DNA of 64,000 bases from Paenibacillus sp. FSL R7-0337 (GCF_037969875.1 NZ_CP150218.1:6510001-6574000), one strand, 5' to 3'. Positions 43,165-52,186 are shown, counted from the first letter of the stretch. Program-made: numbers and translations. The notes: generated from the sequence alone by a model not told the origin.

Positions 43165-44136
43165 ATGAAGGAAATTAACCTGAATAATGTGCGTCAGGTG
43201 ATGAAACGAATGGAGACGGCTACAAAACCCCAGCTAGCTGCACTGACCAAGCTGAGCGTAGTAACTGTGAACTCATTAGTTAAGGAACTGTCCGAGTTAG
43301 GGGAATTGTTTGAAGACATGGTGGTGCCTTCTAACGGGGGCAGACCCGCACAGACCTATCGCTTTAATTACAATTTCAGCCTCGCATTGGTGATGTACGT
43401 GACAGAAAAAGCGGGAAAGGTCCTGGTCTCCGCCACAGTTATCAATTTGAAGGACGATATTCTGATGAAGGATGATCATATCATCCCGGTTTTTGAGAGA
43501 GATTTTTTCTATACAATCATTGAACATGCACTGAGCCAGTATCCTGCCATCAAGGTCATTGGCATAGGTATTCCGGGACAGGCGGTCAATGGTGAAATTA
43601 AGGTCAGCAGTCTCCGGGAACTGACGGGCTCACGGTTAATAGAAGAGATTGAGACCCGGTTTGGGCTGCCTATTCTGGTGGAGAATGATGTGAATGCAGC
43701 GATCAGCGGATATTGCATGAAGCATAGGGAAGGCGAAGAGCAATATTTACTGGGGCTCTACTTTCCGAACGGTTACCCGCCGGGTATGGGGATCTACCTG
43801 AACGGCAGCATCCTGAGAGGAAATCAGGGGATGTCAGGCGAGGTTAAGTTCCTTCCCGATATGCCTGAGTGGAGCCTGGAGATACCCCGAGATACATTCA
43901 TAGCTGCAACCTGCAGGATCTTACAGACGGTGAATGCTGTTCTGGCCCCGGATAGAATTGTCATTTATCAGGACAGAGTGGAAGATGAAGTCTGGACATC
44001 GGCCTGGACAGCCTATCAGCTTCAGCATCCCATGCCGGTTTATCCGGAGGTCGTCTTACAGCACACCTTTCAAGAAGATTTCGAGAACGGTCTGCGCAGA
44101 CTGACCCTGAAGGAGTTAGAGCCGGAGCCTACATAG
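43165..44136 (+). CDS. ROK-family transcriptional regulator
   Basis: A 323-residue ROK repressor-like protein. Residues 1-60 form a winged helix ('NNVRQVMKRMETATKPQLAALTKLSVVTVNSLVKEL'), followed by a ROK sugar-binding fold ('GIGIPGQAVNGEI', 'VENDVNAAISG', 'GMGIYLNGSILRGNQGMSGEV'). The usual HxCxxGxxGC zinc motif is absent, so it is unlikely to be a kinase. The strong site AAGGAGG (43132-43138) is 26 bases from the first ATG (43165) but 8 bases from an in-frame ATA at 43147, so translation may start earlier. It lies just upstream of an MFS transporter whose promoter holds two palindromes; sugar-controlled repression of that transporter is a reasonable inference. Confidence 0.86.
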   Translation: MKEINLNNVRQVMKRMETATKPQLAALTKLSVVTVNSLVKELSELGELFEDMVVPSNGGRPAQTYRFNYNFSLALVMYVTEKAGKVLVSATVINLKDDILMKDDHIIPVFERDFFYTIIEHALSQYPAIKVIGIGIPGQAVNGEIKVSSLRELTGSRLIEEIETRFGLPILVENDVNAAISGYCMKHREGEEQYLLGLYFPNGYPPGMGIYLNGSILRGNQGMSGEVKFLPDMPEWSLEIPRDTFIAATCRILQTVNAVLAPDRIVIYQDRVEDEVWTSAWTAYQLQHPMPVYPEVVLQHTFQEDFENGLRRLTLKELEPEPT

Positions 44137-44152
44137 ACCTAACGTACTAACA

Positions 44153-44178
44153 GCCCTTGTTAACAACAGGGGTTTTTT
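44153..44178 (+). terminator. Intrinsic terminator after the ROK regulator
   Basis: CCCTTGTT and AACAGGGG pair around AAC (with one G-T pair) and are followed by TTTTTT. Confidence 0.85.
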
Positions 44179-44208
44179 GTTGTTTTTTTGGATAAGTGTA
44201 TCCGCTTC

Positions 44209-44259
44209 TTGACAAAAAATAAGAGAGAGCACATACTTAGTATATATACTTTATAAAGT
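44209..44259 (+). promoter_or_regulatory. Promoter with two overlapping palindromes before the MFS gene
   Basis: TTGACA at 44209-44214, a 17-base spacer and CATACT at 44232-44237 form a sigma-A promoter. Just downstream, AGTATATATACT (44239-44250) and ACTTTATAAAGT (44248-44259) are both perfect 12-base palindromes sharing three bases. They cover the expected transcript start and suit a repressor operator. Confidence 0.65.
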
Positions 44260-44292
44260 TTATTTAATAAGTGTGATTTAGGGGGAATATCT

Positions 44293-45504
44293 TTGTCTAC
44301 GTATTTTTTGATTATTATTTATCTGGCTTTTATTAGTCTGGGACTTCCCGATTCTTTACTTGGCTCTGCGTGGCCCGTGATCTGGCCGGAGATGGGTTCA
44401 TCGCTGGGGTCGGCGGGAATCATCTCCATGATTATTGCCGGAGGGACCATCGTGTCCAGTCTGTTCAGCAATACCATAGTGAAGCGCCTGGGGACAGGAC
44501 GAATTACCTTTGTCAGTTGCATCTTAACCGCCGCCTCGTTGTTCGGATTCTCCATGTCACCCTCTGTGTTGTGGTTCATTGTAATGGCCGTTCCGCTAGG
44601 TCTTGGGGCAGGAGCCGTTGATGCGGCGCTGAATCATTATGTGGCTGAACATTACAAGGCTCATCATATGAGCTGGCTGCACTGCTTTTGGGGCGTAGGC
44701 GCTACCCTGGGACCCATGATTATGGCAGTCAATCTCGTACACGCCCAGTCCTGGAGAGGAGGATATGCGGTAGTTGCCAGCATTCAGTTCGGATTCGCGA
44801 TGATTCTGTTAGTGACACTTCCGCTATGGAAAAGAGTTGCTGCCACGCGGGAGCCGCAGCTTCCCGCAGCGCTTAGCGGCAATCTTCAAGATGAGGCAGC
44901 AGTGAACCTTAAGCCGCAGGAGAACACTATCCGCTTAAGGGGTGTTAAGCCTACGCTGTTGACGTTCTTGTTGTACTGCGGGATAGAAGCAATGGTTGGA
45001 CTGTGGGGCGCCAGTTATCTGGTAGGCGCAAGGGGAGTTGCGCCAGATACAGCAGCGGCTTGGATCTCCGTATACTACGCGGGCATTACAGTGGGCAGGT
45101 TGATTACCGGCTTCATCACGTTAAAAGTCCATAACCGCCTGCTTATCCGTTACGGTCAATTGGTAACCATTATAGGCGGTGCTATTCTTGTAATCCCGCT
45201 CCACCCGGCGCTCTCACTTGCAGGACTGATATTGATTGGTCTGGGTCTCGCACCGGTTTATCCGGGTCTCCTGCATGAGACGCCTGCCCGGTTCGGCAAG
45301 GAGAATTCAGCCCGCTTAATCGGGTATCAGATGGCGGTAGCCTATACGGGGACAACGTTAATTCCGCCGTTATTTGGACTTTTATCCGTGGGCACCAGCA
45401 TTGCCGTATTCCCCTTTGCTGTACTTACGCTCTTGATCTTCATGTTCTGCAGTGCAGAGCGGGTGAACCAGCTGCTGGGCCAATCCATGTTAGGGAGGGA
45501 ATAA
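44293..45504 (+). CDS. MFS transporter (FucP/sugar-permease-like)
   Basis: A 403-residue membrane protein with about 12 hydrophobic segments split by a polar loop at 195-220. The N-terminus 'LAFISLGLPDSLLGSAWPVIWPEMG' and 'HCFWGVGATLGP' fit the FucP-like/YfkF branch of the major facilitator family. The start is TTG with GGGGGAA upstream. It follows a ROK-type regulator and is followed at five bases by a 38-residue membrane peptide. Substrate unknown; a sugar or sugar derivative is likely from context. Confidence 0.88.
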   Translation: MSTYFLIIIYLAFISLGLPDSLLGSAWPVIWPEMGSSLGSAGIISMIIAGGTIVSSLFSNTIVKRLGTGRITFVSCILTAASLFGFSMSPSVLWFIVMAVPLGLGAGAVDAALNHYVAEHYKAHHMSWLHCFWGVGATLGPMIMAVNLVHAQSWRGGYAVVASIQFGFAMILLVTLPLWKRVAATREPQLPAALSGNLQDEAAVNLKPQENTIRLRGVKPTLLTFLLYCGIEAMVGLWGASYLVGARGVAPDTAAAWISVYYAGITVGRLITGFITLKVHNRLLIRYGQLVTIIGGAILVIPLHPALSLAGLILIGLGLAPVYPGLLHETPARFGKENSARLIGYQMAVAYTGTTLIPPLFGLLSVGTSIAVFPFAVLTLLIFMFCSAERVNQLLGQSMLGRE

Positions 45505-45508
45505 ACGG

Positions 45509-45625
45509 ATGGCTTACATTCTTATATGCGCAATCATCTGGCTGGCAGCCTACTTTCATATGGCGGCATTCAAAGAACCTATGGAAGTGAAGCCTATCCG
45601 TACTGTAGAAGATCTGTTTGACTAA
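45509..45625 (+). CDS. 38-residue membrane peptide
   Basis: ATG 45509 follows the MFS stop by four bases; its ribosome site GGGAGGGA lies in the last codons of the MFS gene, with a 7-base spacer. The product is 38 residues: a single hydrophobic helix (about 3-20, YILICAIIWLAAYFHMAA) then a polar tail ending RTVEDLFD. This looks like a translationally coupled small membrane protein, perhaps a partner of the transporter. I know no named family for it. Confidence 0.7.
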   Translation: MAYILICAIIWLAAYFHMAAFKEPMEVKPIRTVEDLFD

Positions 45626-45767
45626 TCAACTATTTATCATCGCCCGGGTATCTTTTATCTCCGCTTATATTGTTTTTAATGTGACCTTAAGGTTTACAGT
45701 ACAAAATAAGGACATCAAAACAAATAACACTTTGCCTGACACGGCAAGGCGCGGGAGGAAAGTAAAC

Positions 45768-47432
45768 ATGGACGATAACAAAAACAACTACAATCGTGAG
45801 AACAACTACAATCGTGATCATGAACCGGGACCGGATCGTGAATGGGACAATAATCATAATGATACTGATAACAGCACTAATTCATCCGCAGAAGGCGGAT
45901 CTTACTACTATTCTTACGGACCTTTCAAATCGATGAACAATGATGAGATGAACGGTAATGACCCGCAGCATTATAACCGCCGCGAACCGGAGCGGGTAGA
46001 GGTTACTCCGCCGCAGCCGGTGAAGTCCTTACCGTATAACACATCGCTCCGTACCACAGGGTATGACGGAAATGGCGGACGAGGCGGCAATCCTCCGGAG
46101 GGAGGCAACGGCTGGCAGTACAACCGTAAGCCGAAGAAGCCGGTGAAGGCGGTACTGGTATCTTTTCTCGCCGGAATGGTGGTCTTATCAGGCTCCATGT
46201 TCATGGCAGACCGGGGCAACTGGTTCACCGGAGGCCAGGAGGCAACCACAGTTGCAACGAATCCGGCAGGGAAGACGGCTAGCGGCAACGCCAATATTAC
46301 ACCTTCCACTTCCGCAGCGGCGCTGGTCACAGGCTCAGGAGATGTATCCGGCGTAGTTGAAGGGGTAGGGCCGGCAGTCGTCAAGATTGAGACACTGGTG
46401 AAATCGAACAACTCGCGGAATAGAAGCAGCAGCCCGAATATGAGCGATCCGTTCTCACAGTTCTTCTTCGGTGATCAATTCGGCGGAGGAGGTTCCGGTT
46501 CGAATAATTCGGAATCCCAGTCTCCATCGAACAACTCGGATTCCTCGCAGCTGGTTCCTTACGGAATCGGTACAGGATTCATCTATGATTCTGCGGGATA
46601 CATTTTGACGAACCAGCACGTTGTTGATAATGCCGATGTGATTCAGGTTACGGTGGATGGCAATACTAAGACGTATGAAGCGAAGCTGCTGGGCTCAAGC
46701 AAGGATCTGGACCTTGCCGTACTGAAGATTGAAGGGTCGGACTTCCCGTCCGTAGCTCTTGGCGATTCCGATAGCATCAAGGTAGGCTCTGAGGTCGTGG
46801 CGATCGGGAACCCGCAGGGCTTCGACCATACGGTGACAACCGGGGTGCTTAGCGCCAGAGGCCGCAGCATTGATATTGCCGAAGAAGACGGCAGTGGTAC
46901 AAAAACCTACAAAAATCTTCTGCAGACCGATGCCTCGATCAATCCGGGGAACTCCGGCGGACCGCTGCTGAATATGAACGGCCAGGTCATCGGTATGAAC
47001 GTTGCAGTAAGCAGAGATGCTCAAGGTATCGGCTTTGCGATTCCGGTAAATACCATTAAAGGCGTAGTAGATAAGCTTGAAGCCAATCAGGAAATTCCTA
47101 AGGAACCGGTGCCATTCATTGGGGCTACTCTGATGACGATTACCGATGAAGTTGCCAAGCAAATGGGGACAACGATTAAAGAAGGCTCTGTAGTGGCTGA
47201 AATTGTCTTCAAATCTCCTGCTTATACAGCGGATCTGCGTCCTTACGATATCATTACTGGAATAGACGGCAAGAACTATGCGACCAACCAGGATCTGATT
47301 ACCTATATTCAGACGCTTAAGGTGGGCGATAAGGTTACCCTGAATGTAGTCCGCGACGGCAAGAAGCTAGATCTGCCGATAACGATCGGCAACAAGAATG
47401 ATTTCGAGACTGCACAGACTCAGAAGCAATAA
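45768..47432 (+). CDS. htrA: HtrA/DegP-like serine protease, membrane anchored
   Basis: A 554-residue protein from ATG 45768 (GGGAGGAAAGTAAAC upstream). The first 120 residues are a cytoplasmic Asn/Asp/Tyr/Gly-rich region, then one membrane helix (about 125-147). The trypsin-like domain has the triad His284 ('TNQHVVD'), Asp315 ('KDLDLAVLK') and Ser396 ('NPGNSGGPLL'). A Ser/Asn/Gly loop (about 210-260) lies before the His. The C-terminal PDZ domain covers about 445-540. It should degrade or refold misfolded proteins outside the membrane. A hairpin follows the stop. Confidence 0.94.
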   Translation: MDDNKNNYNRENNYNRDHEPGPDREWDNNHNDTDNSTNSSAEGGSYYYSYGPFKSMNNDEMNGNDPQHYNRREPERVEVTPPQPVKSLPYNTSLRTTGYDGNGGRGGNPPEGGNGWQYNRKPKKPVKAVLVSFLAGMVVLSGSMFMADRGNWFTGGQEATTVATNPAGKTASGNANITPSTSAAALVTGSGDVSGVVEGVGPAVVKIETLVKSNNSRNRSSSPNMSDPFSQFFFGDQFGGGGSGSNNSESQSPSNNSDSSQLVPYGIGTGFIYDSAGYILTNQHVVDNADVIQVTVDGNTKTYEAKLLGSSKDLDLAVLKIEGSDFPSVALGDSDSIKVGSEVVAIGNPQGFDHTVTTGVLSARGRSIDIAEEDGSGTKTYKNLLQTDASINPGNSGGPLLNMNGQVIGMNVAVSRDAQGIGFAIPVNTIKGVVDKLEANQEIPKEPVPFIGATLMTITDEVAKQMGTTIKEGSVVAEIVFKSPAYTADLRPYDIITGIDGKNYATNQDLITYIQTLKVGDKVTLNVVRDGKKLDLPITIGNKNDFETAQTQKQ

Positions 47433-47452
47433 GCACACTAGGCGGTGAGCTG

Positions 47453-47482
47453 CAGAGCGGAAGGGGCAACCCTTCCGCTCTG
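47453..47482 (+). terminator. Strong hairpin after htrA, weak T tract
   Basis: CAGAGCGGAAGGG pairs perfectly with CCCTTCCGCTCTG around a GCAA-type loop. The bases after it (TGCTGTTCG) are a poor T tract. Confidence 0.6.
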
Positions 47483-47562
47483 TGCTGTTCGTGTACGGAT
47501 GCGGAGAGACGGGTGCATCTGATACAATAGAGATATACGAATGAGACAATGGGGGCTGCCGG

Positions 47563-48249
47563 ATGCGACCGAATATACTGATAATTGATGATGATGAGAA
47601 AATAACCTCCATGCTCCGCCGCGGGCTGGCCTTTGAGGGGTATGATGTTAAGACCGCGTCCAACGGGGCAGACGGGCTGCGTGCCGTTCTGAACAGTGAT
47701 CCCGATGTGGTCATTCTGGACGTTATGATGCCTCAGGTGGACGGGTTCGAGGTATGCCGTCGTCTGCGGGAGGGCGGAAGCAGTGTTCCTGTGCTGATGC
47801 TGACTGCCAAGGATGAAATCGAGCACCGGGTGAAGGGGCTGGACCTCGGCGCAGATGACTATCTGGTGAAGCCGTTTGCGCTGGAGGAGCTGCTGGCCAG
47901 AGTCCGGGCGCTGCTCCGGCGCAAAAGCGAGCAGGGCGGTAGCCCGGATCAGGCGGTCACCTATGAGGATATTACGCTGGATGTGGATTCCCGGGAAGTG
48001 ACCCGCGCCGGCCGGCGCCTGGAGCTGACGGCGAAGGAGTTCGAGCTGCTGCATCTGTTCATGCAGAATCCGAAGCGGGTGCTCTCCCGCGATCTCATTA
48101 TGGATAAGATCTGGGGCTATGATTACAGCGGGGAATCGAATGTCCTGGAGGTATATATTGCAATGCTGCGCCAGAAGACGGAGGAGCATGGCGGCAAACG
48201 ACTGATTCAGACGATCCGGGGAGCCGGTTACATCCTAAGAGGTGACTAA
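47563..48249 (+). CDS. OmpR/PhoB-family response regulator
   Basis: A 228-residue regulator. The receiver has Asp9-Asp10-Asp11, phosphoacceptor Asp53 ('VVILDVMMP') and Lys in 'DDYLVKPFALEELLARV'. The winged helix covers about 130-225 ('LTAKEFELLHLFMQNPKRVLSRDLI', 'NVLEVYIAMLRQKTE', 'IQTIRGAGYIL'). GGGGGCTGCCGG precedes the ATG. It overlaps the start of the kinase gene. Resembles MprA/TcrX-type regulators; the signal is unknown. It follows an HtrA gene, so envelope or protein-folding stress is a possible theme. Confidence 0.94.
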   Translation: MRPNILIIDDDEKITSMLRRGLAFEGYDVKTASNGADGLRAVLNSDPDVVILDVMMPQVDGFEVCRRLREGGSSVPVLMLTAKDEIEHRVKGLDLGADDYLVKPFALEELLARVRALLRRKSEQGGSPDQAVTYEDITLDVDSREVTRAGRRLELTAKEFELLHLFMQNPKRVLSRDLIMDKIWGYDYSGESNVLEVYIAMLRQKTEEHGGKRLIQTIRGAGYILRGD

Positions 48250-48250
48250 T

Positions 48251-49699
48251 ATGTCCATACGACTGCGGCTCACTGCCTGGTATTCAGGGATTCTTGCCGT
48301 TATGCTGCTGGTCTTGTCGGCCGTAATTTACGGCTTTGTCTATATTAATACGTATGGCGATTTGAAAAGCCGGCTCCTGAGCCAGTCCCATCAGGTTGAA
48401 CTGAAGCAGGGGCTGACCTCTGACGGCACGCTGCAGCCGATGCTTGGGGGACCGGCTGGTCAGAGCCTGTTTGCCCAAATGTACATCTATGATCTGGACA
48501 GACTGATCCCCAGTCCGAACATGACTGAGATCAGCCTGCAGTTCAAGGTTCCCGCCAAGGAGGACCTCTCCGGACAGGAGGGGTTCCTGCAAGCCAGCTA
48601 TGGCGGCAATCCTTTTCTGATTTATCAGAAGGGCTTCGACATTAATCTCAATAACAGTAGTTTCCCTGCTGTCCTTCAGGTTGCTGTATATACGGGGGAA
48701 CAGGTCACTCTGCTTACCCGGCTGAAGAATATTCTGCTGGTCGGCTCCTTCGCTACCCTGCTCGCCGCCTTCACCTTCGGCCTCTTCCTGGCCCGCAAGG
48801 CGATGAGCCCGATTGGCAAGGTCATTGAAGCAGCGAACGGGATACAGACGGGAACGGATCTCAGCTCGCGGATCGTATATGACGGTCCGCAGGATGAGAT
48901 CGGGCGGCTGATCGAGACGGTGAACAGTATGCTCGGGCGGATGGAGGGCTTCTATACGGGGCTGGAGGAGGCCTATGCCACGCAGCGCCGCTTCGTCTCG
49001 GATGCTTCGCATGAGCTGCGGACACCGCTTACAACCATCCGGGGGAATATTGATCTGCTGCAAAAGGTCTGGGAGATGAAGCCGGATGACAGCCGGATGT
49101 CCGAGGAGGATGTCCGCCAGCTCTCCATTGAATCGGTGAAGGATATCGCCGATGAAGCAGCACGTATGAGCCGCCTGGTAGCGGATATGCTCTCCCTGGC
49201 CCGTGCGGATACCGGCCGGACCTTCGAGATCGAACCGGTGGCCCTGGAGCCGATGATGATCGAAGTGGCCCGCCGGGCGTCGTTCCTGACGCGTGAAGCG
49301 GAGTGGTCTGTGGGTGAGATGGGCCATCTGAACGGTAAGTATATCCTGGGCAACAAGGATTATCTGCAGCAGATGATGTTTATTTTCATTGATAATGCTT
49401 TCAAATACACCCCGGCAGGTGAGGTTACGCTGGATGCATTGCTGTATCAGAATCAGGTGGGAATCCGCATTGCTGATACGGGAATCGGGATGGACAAAGA
49501 TGAGGTGCCGCATATCTTCGACCGCTTCTACCGTGCTGACGAATCCAGAGGAATAACGGAAGGCATCGGGCTTGGATTGTCCATTGCCAAATGGATTATT
49601 GAGGAGCATGGAGGCTCTGTTGAGGTGGTCACCCGTCAGGGGGAAGGGACTACCTTTGTGATCTGGTTGCCGCTTCTCTTTGCCCCGCCGCTGGAATAG
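48251..49699 (+). CDS. Sensor histidine kinase
   Basis: A 482-residue HisKA-type kinase from ATG 48251 (AAGAGGTGA upstream); an in-frame GTG at 48242 is also possible. Two membrane helices (about 10-30 and 158-180) enclose an outer domain of 125 residues. HAMP follows, then the phosphoacceptor His in 'FVSDASHELRTPLTTI', N box 'FIDNAFKYT', and G boxes 'DTGIGMDKDEV' and 'GIGLGLSIAKWI'. It pairs with the regulator immediately upstream. The outer domain is not recognised. Confidence 0.93.
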   Translation: MSIRLRLTAWYSGILAVMLLVLSAVIYGFVYINTYGDLKSRLLSQSHQVELKQGLTSDGTLQPMLGGPAGQSLFAQMYIYDLDRLIPSPNMTEISLQFKVPAKEDLSGQEGFLQASYGGNPFLIYQKGFDINLNNSSFPAVLQVAVYTGEQVTLLTRLKNILLVGSFATLLAAFTFGLFLARKAMSPIGKVIEAANGIQTGTDLSSRIVYDGPQDEIGRLIETVNSMLGRMEGFYTGLEEAYATQRRFVSDASHELRTPLTTIRGNIDLLQKVWEMKPDDSRMSEEDVRQLSIESVKDIADEAARMSRLVADMLSLARADTGRTFEIEPVALEPMMIEVARRASFLTREAEWSVGEMGHLNGKYILGNKDYLQQMMFIFIDNAFKYTPAGEVTLDALLYQNQVGIRIADTGIGMDKDEVPHIFDRFYRADESRGITEGIGLGLSIAKWIIEEHGGSVEVVTRQGEGTTFVIWLPLLFAPPLE

Positions 49700-49756
49700 G
49701 GTATAATTGAGTGGCTCCTATTACAGCAGTCATTGACAGCAGAAAGCGGTGAATTC

Positions 49757-50713
49757 ATGGAAGTCATCAAAATCTCTCCCCGGGGTTATTGCTATGGCGT
49801 CGTCGATGCTATGGTGATGGCACGGCAGGCTGCGCAGAATCTTGATTTGCCCCGGCCGATTTATATACTGGGCATGATTGTGCACAACAGCCATGTCACG
49901 AACTCCTTCGAGGATGACGGAATCATTACGCTGGACGGGCATAACCGTCTGGATATTCTAGATAAAGTAGATAAGGGAACAGTCATCTTCACAGCGCACG
50001 GCGTATCGCCCGAGGTCCGTAAGATGGCACGCGCCAAAGGGTTGACTACGGTAGATGCCACATGCCCGGATGTGACCAAGACGCATGACCTCATCAAGGA
50101 AAAGGTAGAAGAGGGCTGTGAGATTATTTATATCGGCAAGAAAGGCCATCCGGAGCCTGAAGGTGCGGTGGGAATTGCGCCGGAGCATGTCCATCTGATC
50201 GAGAAGGAAGAGGAAATTGCCGGCCTATCTATCCATTCCTCACGTATTGTCATTACCAACCAGACCACAATGAGCCAGTGGGATATTAAGCATATTATGC
50301 GTAAGCTACTGGAGACTTTCCCCGGCGCTGAGGTTCATAATGAGATCTGCATGGCTACGCAGGTGCGGCAGGAAGCTGTTGCTGAGCAGGCGGGCCAGTG
50401 TGAGCTGGTTATTGTGGTGGGTGATCCTCGGAGCAATAACTCAAACCGCTTGGCGCAGGTATCAGAGGAGATTGCCGGCGTCCCGGCTCACCGGATTGCT
50501 GACGTCTCCGAGCTGAATACGGAGTGGCTGAAGGGAATCACCAAGGTAGGTGTGACTTCCGGCGCTTCTACGCCGACACCGATCACCAAGGAAGTTATTA
50601 ATTATCTGGAGCAGTATGATGAAGCGAAGCCGGAGACCTGGGAGATCAAGCGCACGGTCAATATGGCGAAGCTTCTGCCTCCGGTGAAGAATAAGACAGC
50701 AAGCACCAGCTGA
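49757..50713 (+). CDS. ispH: 4-Hydroxy-3-methylbut-2-enyl diphosphate reductase
   Basis: A 318-residue iron-sulfur enzyme, the last step of the non-mevalonate isoprenoid route (IspH/LytB). Its three cluster Cys residues are in 'SPRGYCYGV', 'VDATCPDVTKTH' and 'NEICMATQVRQEA'; 'GMIVHNSHV', 'TAHGVSP' and 'GVTSGASTP' are the substrate-binding elements. It belongs to the Bacillus-type branch in which 'GYCYGVVDA' replaces 'GFCAGV'. ATG 49757 is chosen as giving the standard N-terminus. A terminator and a double-hairpin repeat follow. Confidence 0.95.
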   Translation: MEVIKISPRGYCYGVVDAMVMARQAAQNLDLPRPIYILGMIVHNSHVTNSFEDDGIITLDGHNRLDILDKVDKGTVIFTAHGVSPEVRKMARAKGLTTVDATCPDVTKTHDLIKEKVEEGCEIIYIGKKGHPEPEGAVGIAPEHVHLIEKEEEIAGLSIHSSRIVITNQTTMSQWDIKHIMRKLLETFPGAEVHNEICMATQVRQEAVAEQAGQCELVIVVGDPRSNNSNRLAQVSEEIAGVPAHRIADVSELNTEWLKGITKVGVTSGASTPTPITKEVINYLEQYDEAKPETWEIKRTVNMAKLLPPVKNKTASTS

Positions 50714-50748
50714 CAGCTCTGAATCACGATGAACTCATAGCGATTAAC

Positions 50749-50785
50749 CGGCAGTACGGCCTGAAAGGGCTGTGCTGCTTTTTTT
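50749..50785 (+). terminator. Intrinsic terminator after ispH
   Basis: GCAGTACGGCC pairs imperfectly with GGGCTGTGCTGC, followed by TTTTTTT. Confidence 0.85.
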
Positions 50786-50875
50786 GAATGTATATGCTTC
50801 GCGCTAAAATTATCCTTATCTTTCTCGCCGAAAAGGTACCGTCCTTTAAAAGGACCGCAATGCCGTTTCCACTTG
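50786..50875 (+). repeat. Double-hairpin intergenic repeat, copy C (diverged)
   Basis: About 90 bases. Hairpin 2 is clear: GTCCTTT pairs with AAAGGAC, inside GAAAAGG and CCGTTTC (one mismatch); the TTATC-TTTCTCGC-GGTACCGTCC order matches copies A and B. Hairpin 1 has lost its pairing. It lies directly behind the ispH terminator. Confidence 0.75.
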
Positions 50876-51068
50876 TTTTGCCACATAGAGTTCACACGGA
50901 ACGGGGGAATAATGGTTGACTGAAAGGGGAATATGCGATAAAATCACTTTAGTGCTTAAAAGCGTACACGCGTCGTAGCGAGATAGTGAATTGGGGAATT
51001 AGGGAATCATCAGCAGTGTGCCGGTCTATCCAACAACACTAATACGGGTTCAAAAGGGGAGCTATCAT

Positions 51069-52115
51069 ATGATCGTTATTACATCAAACCAAACACCTCA
51101 GGAACAGGTGAATGAGATTATTGCCGTGATTGAGAAGGAAGGCTTGCAGGTCCACCTCTCTGTAGGGGCTGACCATACCGTAATCGGACTGGTCGGGGGC
51201 GTCACTCCGAAGCTTGCCGAGCATCTGCGCCAGATGAAGGGCGTAGAGAATGTAGTTAAGATTACCAAATCCTATAAGCTGGCAAGCCGCGACTTCCATC
51301 CGGAGGATACGGTTATCGATATCCGCGGAGTGAAGATCGGCGGAGAGAACATGGTTATTATGGGCGGTCCGTGTGCCGTGGAATCTCCGGAGCAGATCGA
51401 TGAGATCGCCCGGCTGGTGAAGGCTTCAGGCGGACAAGTGCTGCGCGGAGGTGCCTTCAAGCCGCGTACCGGACCTTACAGCTTCCAGGGGGTTGGCGTG
51501 GAAGGGCTGACGATGATGGCGGAAGCCGGCAAACGTCACGGCCTGCTGACCATTACTGAGGTCATGACGCCGGAATACGTAGATATCTGTGCCGAGCACG
51601 CGGATATTCTGCAGGTGGGTACGCGCAACATGCAGAACTTTGACCTGCTGCGCAAGCTGGGGACCTGCGGCCGTCCTGTGCTGCTGAAGCGCGGGTTCAG
51701 TGCGACCTATGATGAGCTGCTGAATGCAGCGGAATACATTCTCGCCGGGGGCAACCGGGATGTCATGCTGTGCGAGCGCGGCATCCGTACCTTCGAGACC
51801 TACACGCGCAACACGTTGGATCTGTCGGCCATTCCTGTGCTGCAGAACCTCAGCCATCTGCCAGTAATTTCTGACCCGAGCCACGGTACCGGACGCCGTG
51901 AACTGGTAGCCCCTATGGCCAAGGCCTCTGTTGCTGCCGGCGCCAACGGTCTGATTATCGAGATGCATACCGACCCTGATAACTCCATGACCGGTGATGG
52001 CGTGCAGTCTCTGTTCCCTGAGCAATTCGACAGCCTGCTGCGGGATTTGGAGAAGCTGGCACCGCTGGTGGGCCGCAAGTTCTCTCCGTCTCTGGAGGCT
52101 TCGCCTGTAGTATGA
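51069..52115 (+). CDS. aroF: DAHP synthase (3-deoxy-7-phosphoheptulonate synthase)
   Basis: A 348-residue type I-beta DAHP synthase from ATG 51069 (AAAGGGGAGC upstream). Residues 1-70 form the ferredoxin-like regulatory domain known from the Thermotoga enzyme; the barrel has 'VIMGGPCAVES', 'VLRGGAFKPRTGPYSFQG', 'QVGTRNMQNF', 'LLKRGFSAT' and 'ISDPSHGTGRRELV', including the metal-binding Cys, His and Glu. It condenses PEP and erythrose 4-phosphate at the entry of the shikimate pathway. It stands alone between ispH and glnA. Confidence 0.95.
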   Translation: MIVITSNQTPQEQVNEIIAVIEKEGLQVHLSVGADHTVIGLVGGVTPKLAEHLRQMKGVENVVKITKSYKLASRDFHPEDTVIDIRGVKIGGENMVIMGGPCAVESPEQIDEIARLVKASGGQVLRGGAFKPRTGPYSFQGVGVEGLTMMAEAGKRHGLLTITEVMTPEYVDICAEHADILQVGTRNMQNFDLLRKLGTCGRPVLLKRGFSATYDELLNAAEYILAGGNRDVMLCERGIRTFETYTRNTLDLSAIPVLQNLSHLPVISDPSHGTGRRELVAPMAKASVAAGANGLIIEMHTDPDNSMTGDGVQSLFPEQFDSLLRDLEKLAPLVGRKFSPSLEASPVV

Positions 52116-52137
52116 TTTTCAACGTATAAATGACTAT

Positions 52138-52186
52138 TGAACAGCGCTCTTCTCCCGCTTCAGGCTGGAGGATGAGGGCTGTTTTT
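52138..52186 (+). terminator. Intrinsic terminator after aroF
   Basis: AACAGC-CTC-TTCTCC pairs with GGAGGATGAGGGCTGTT with small bulges, followed by TTT. Confidence 0.65.

Noticed and set aside
47453..47482. Small RNA at the htrA 3' end
   Set aside because: Only one hairpin is present and there is no separate promoter; a transcript end is the simpler reading.
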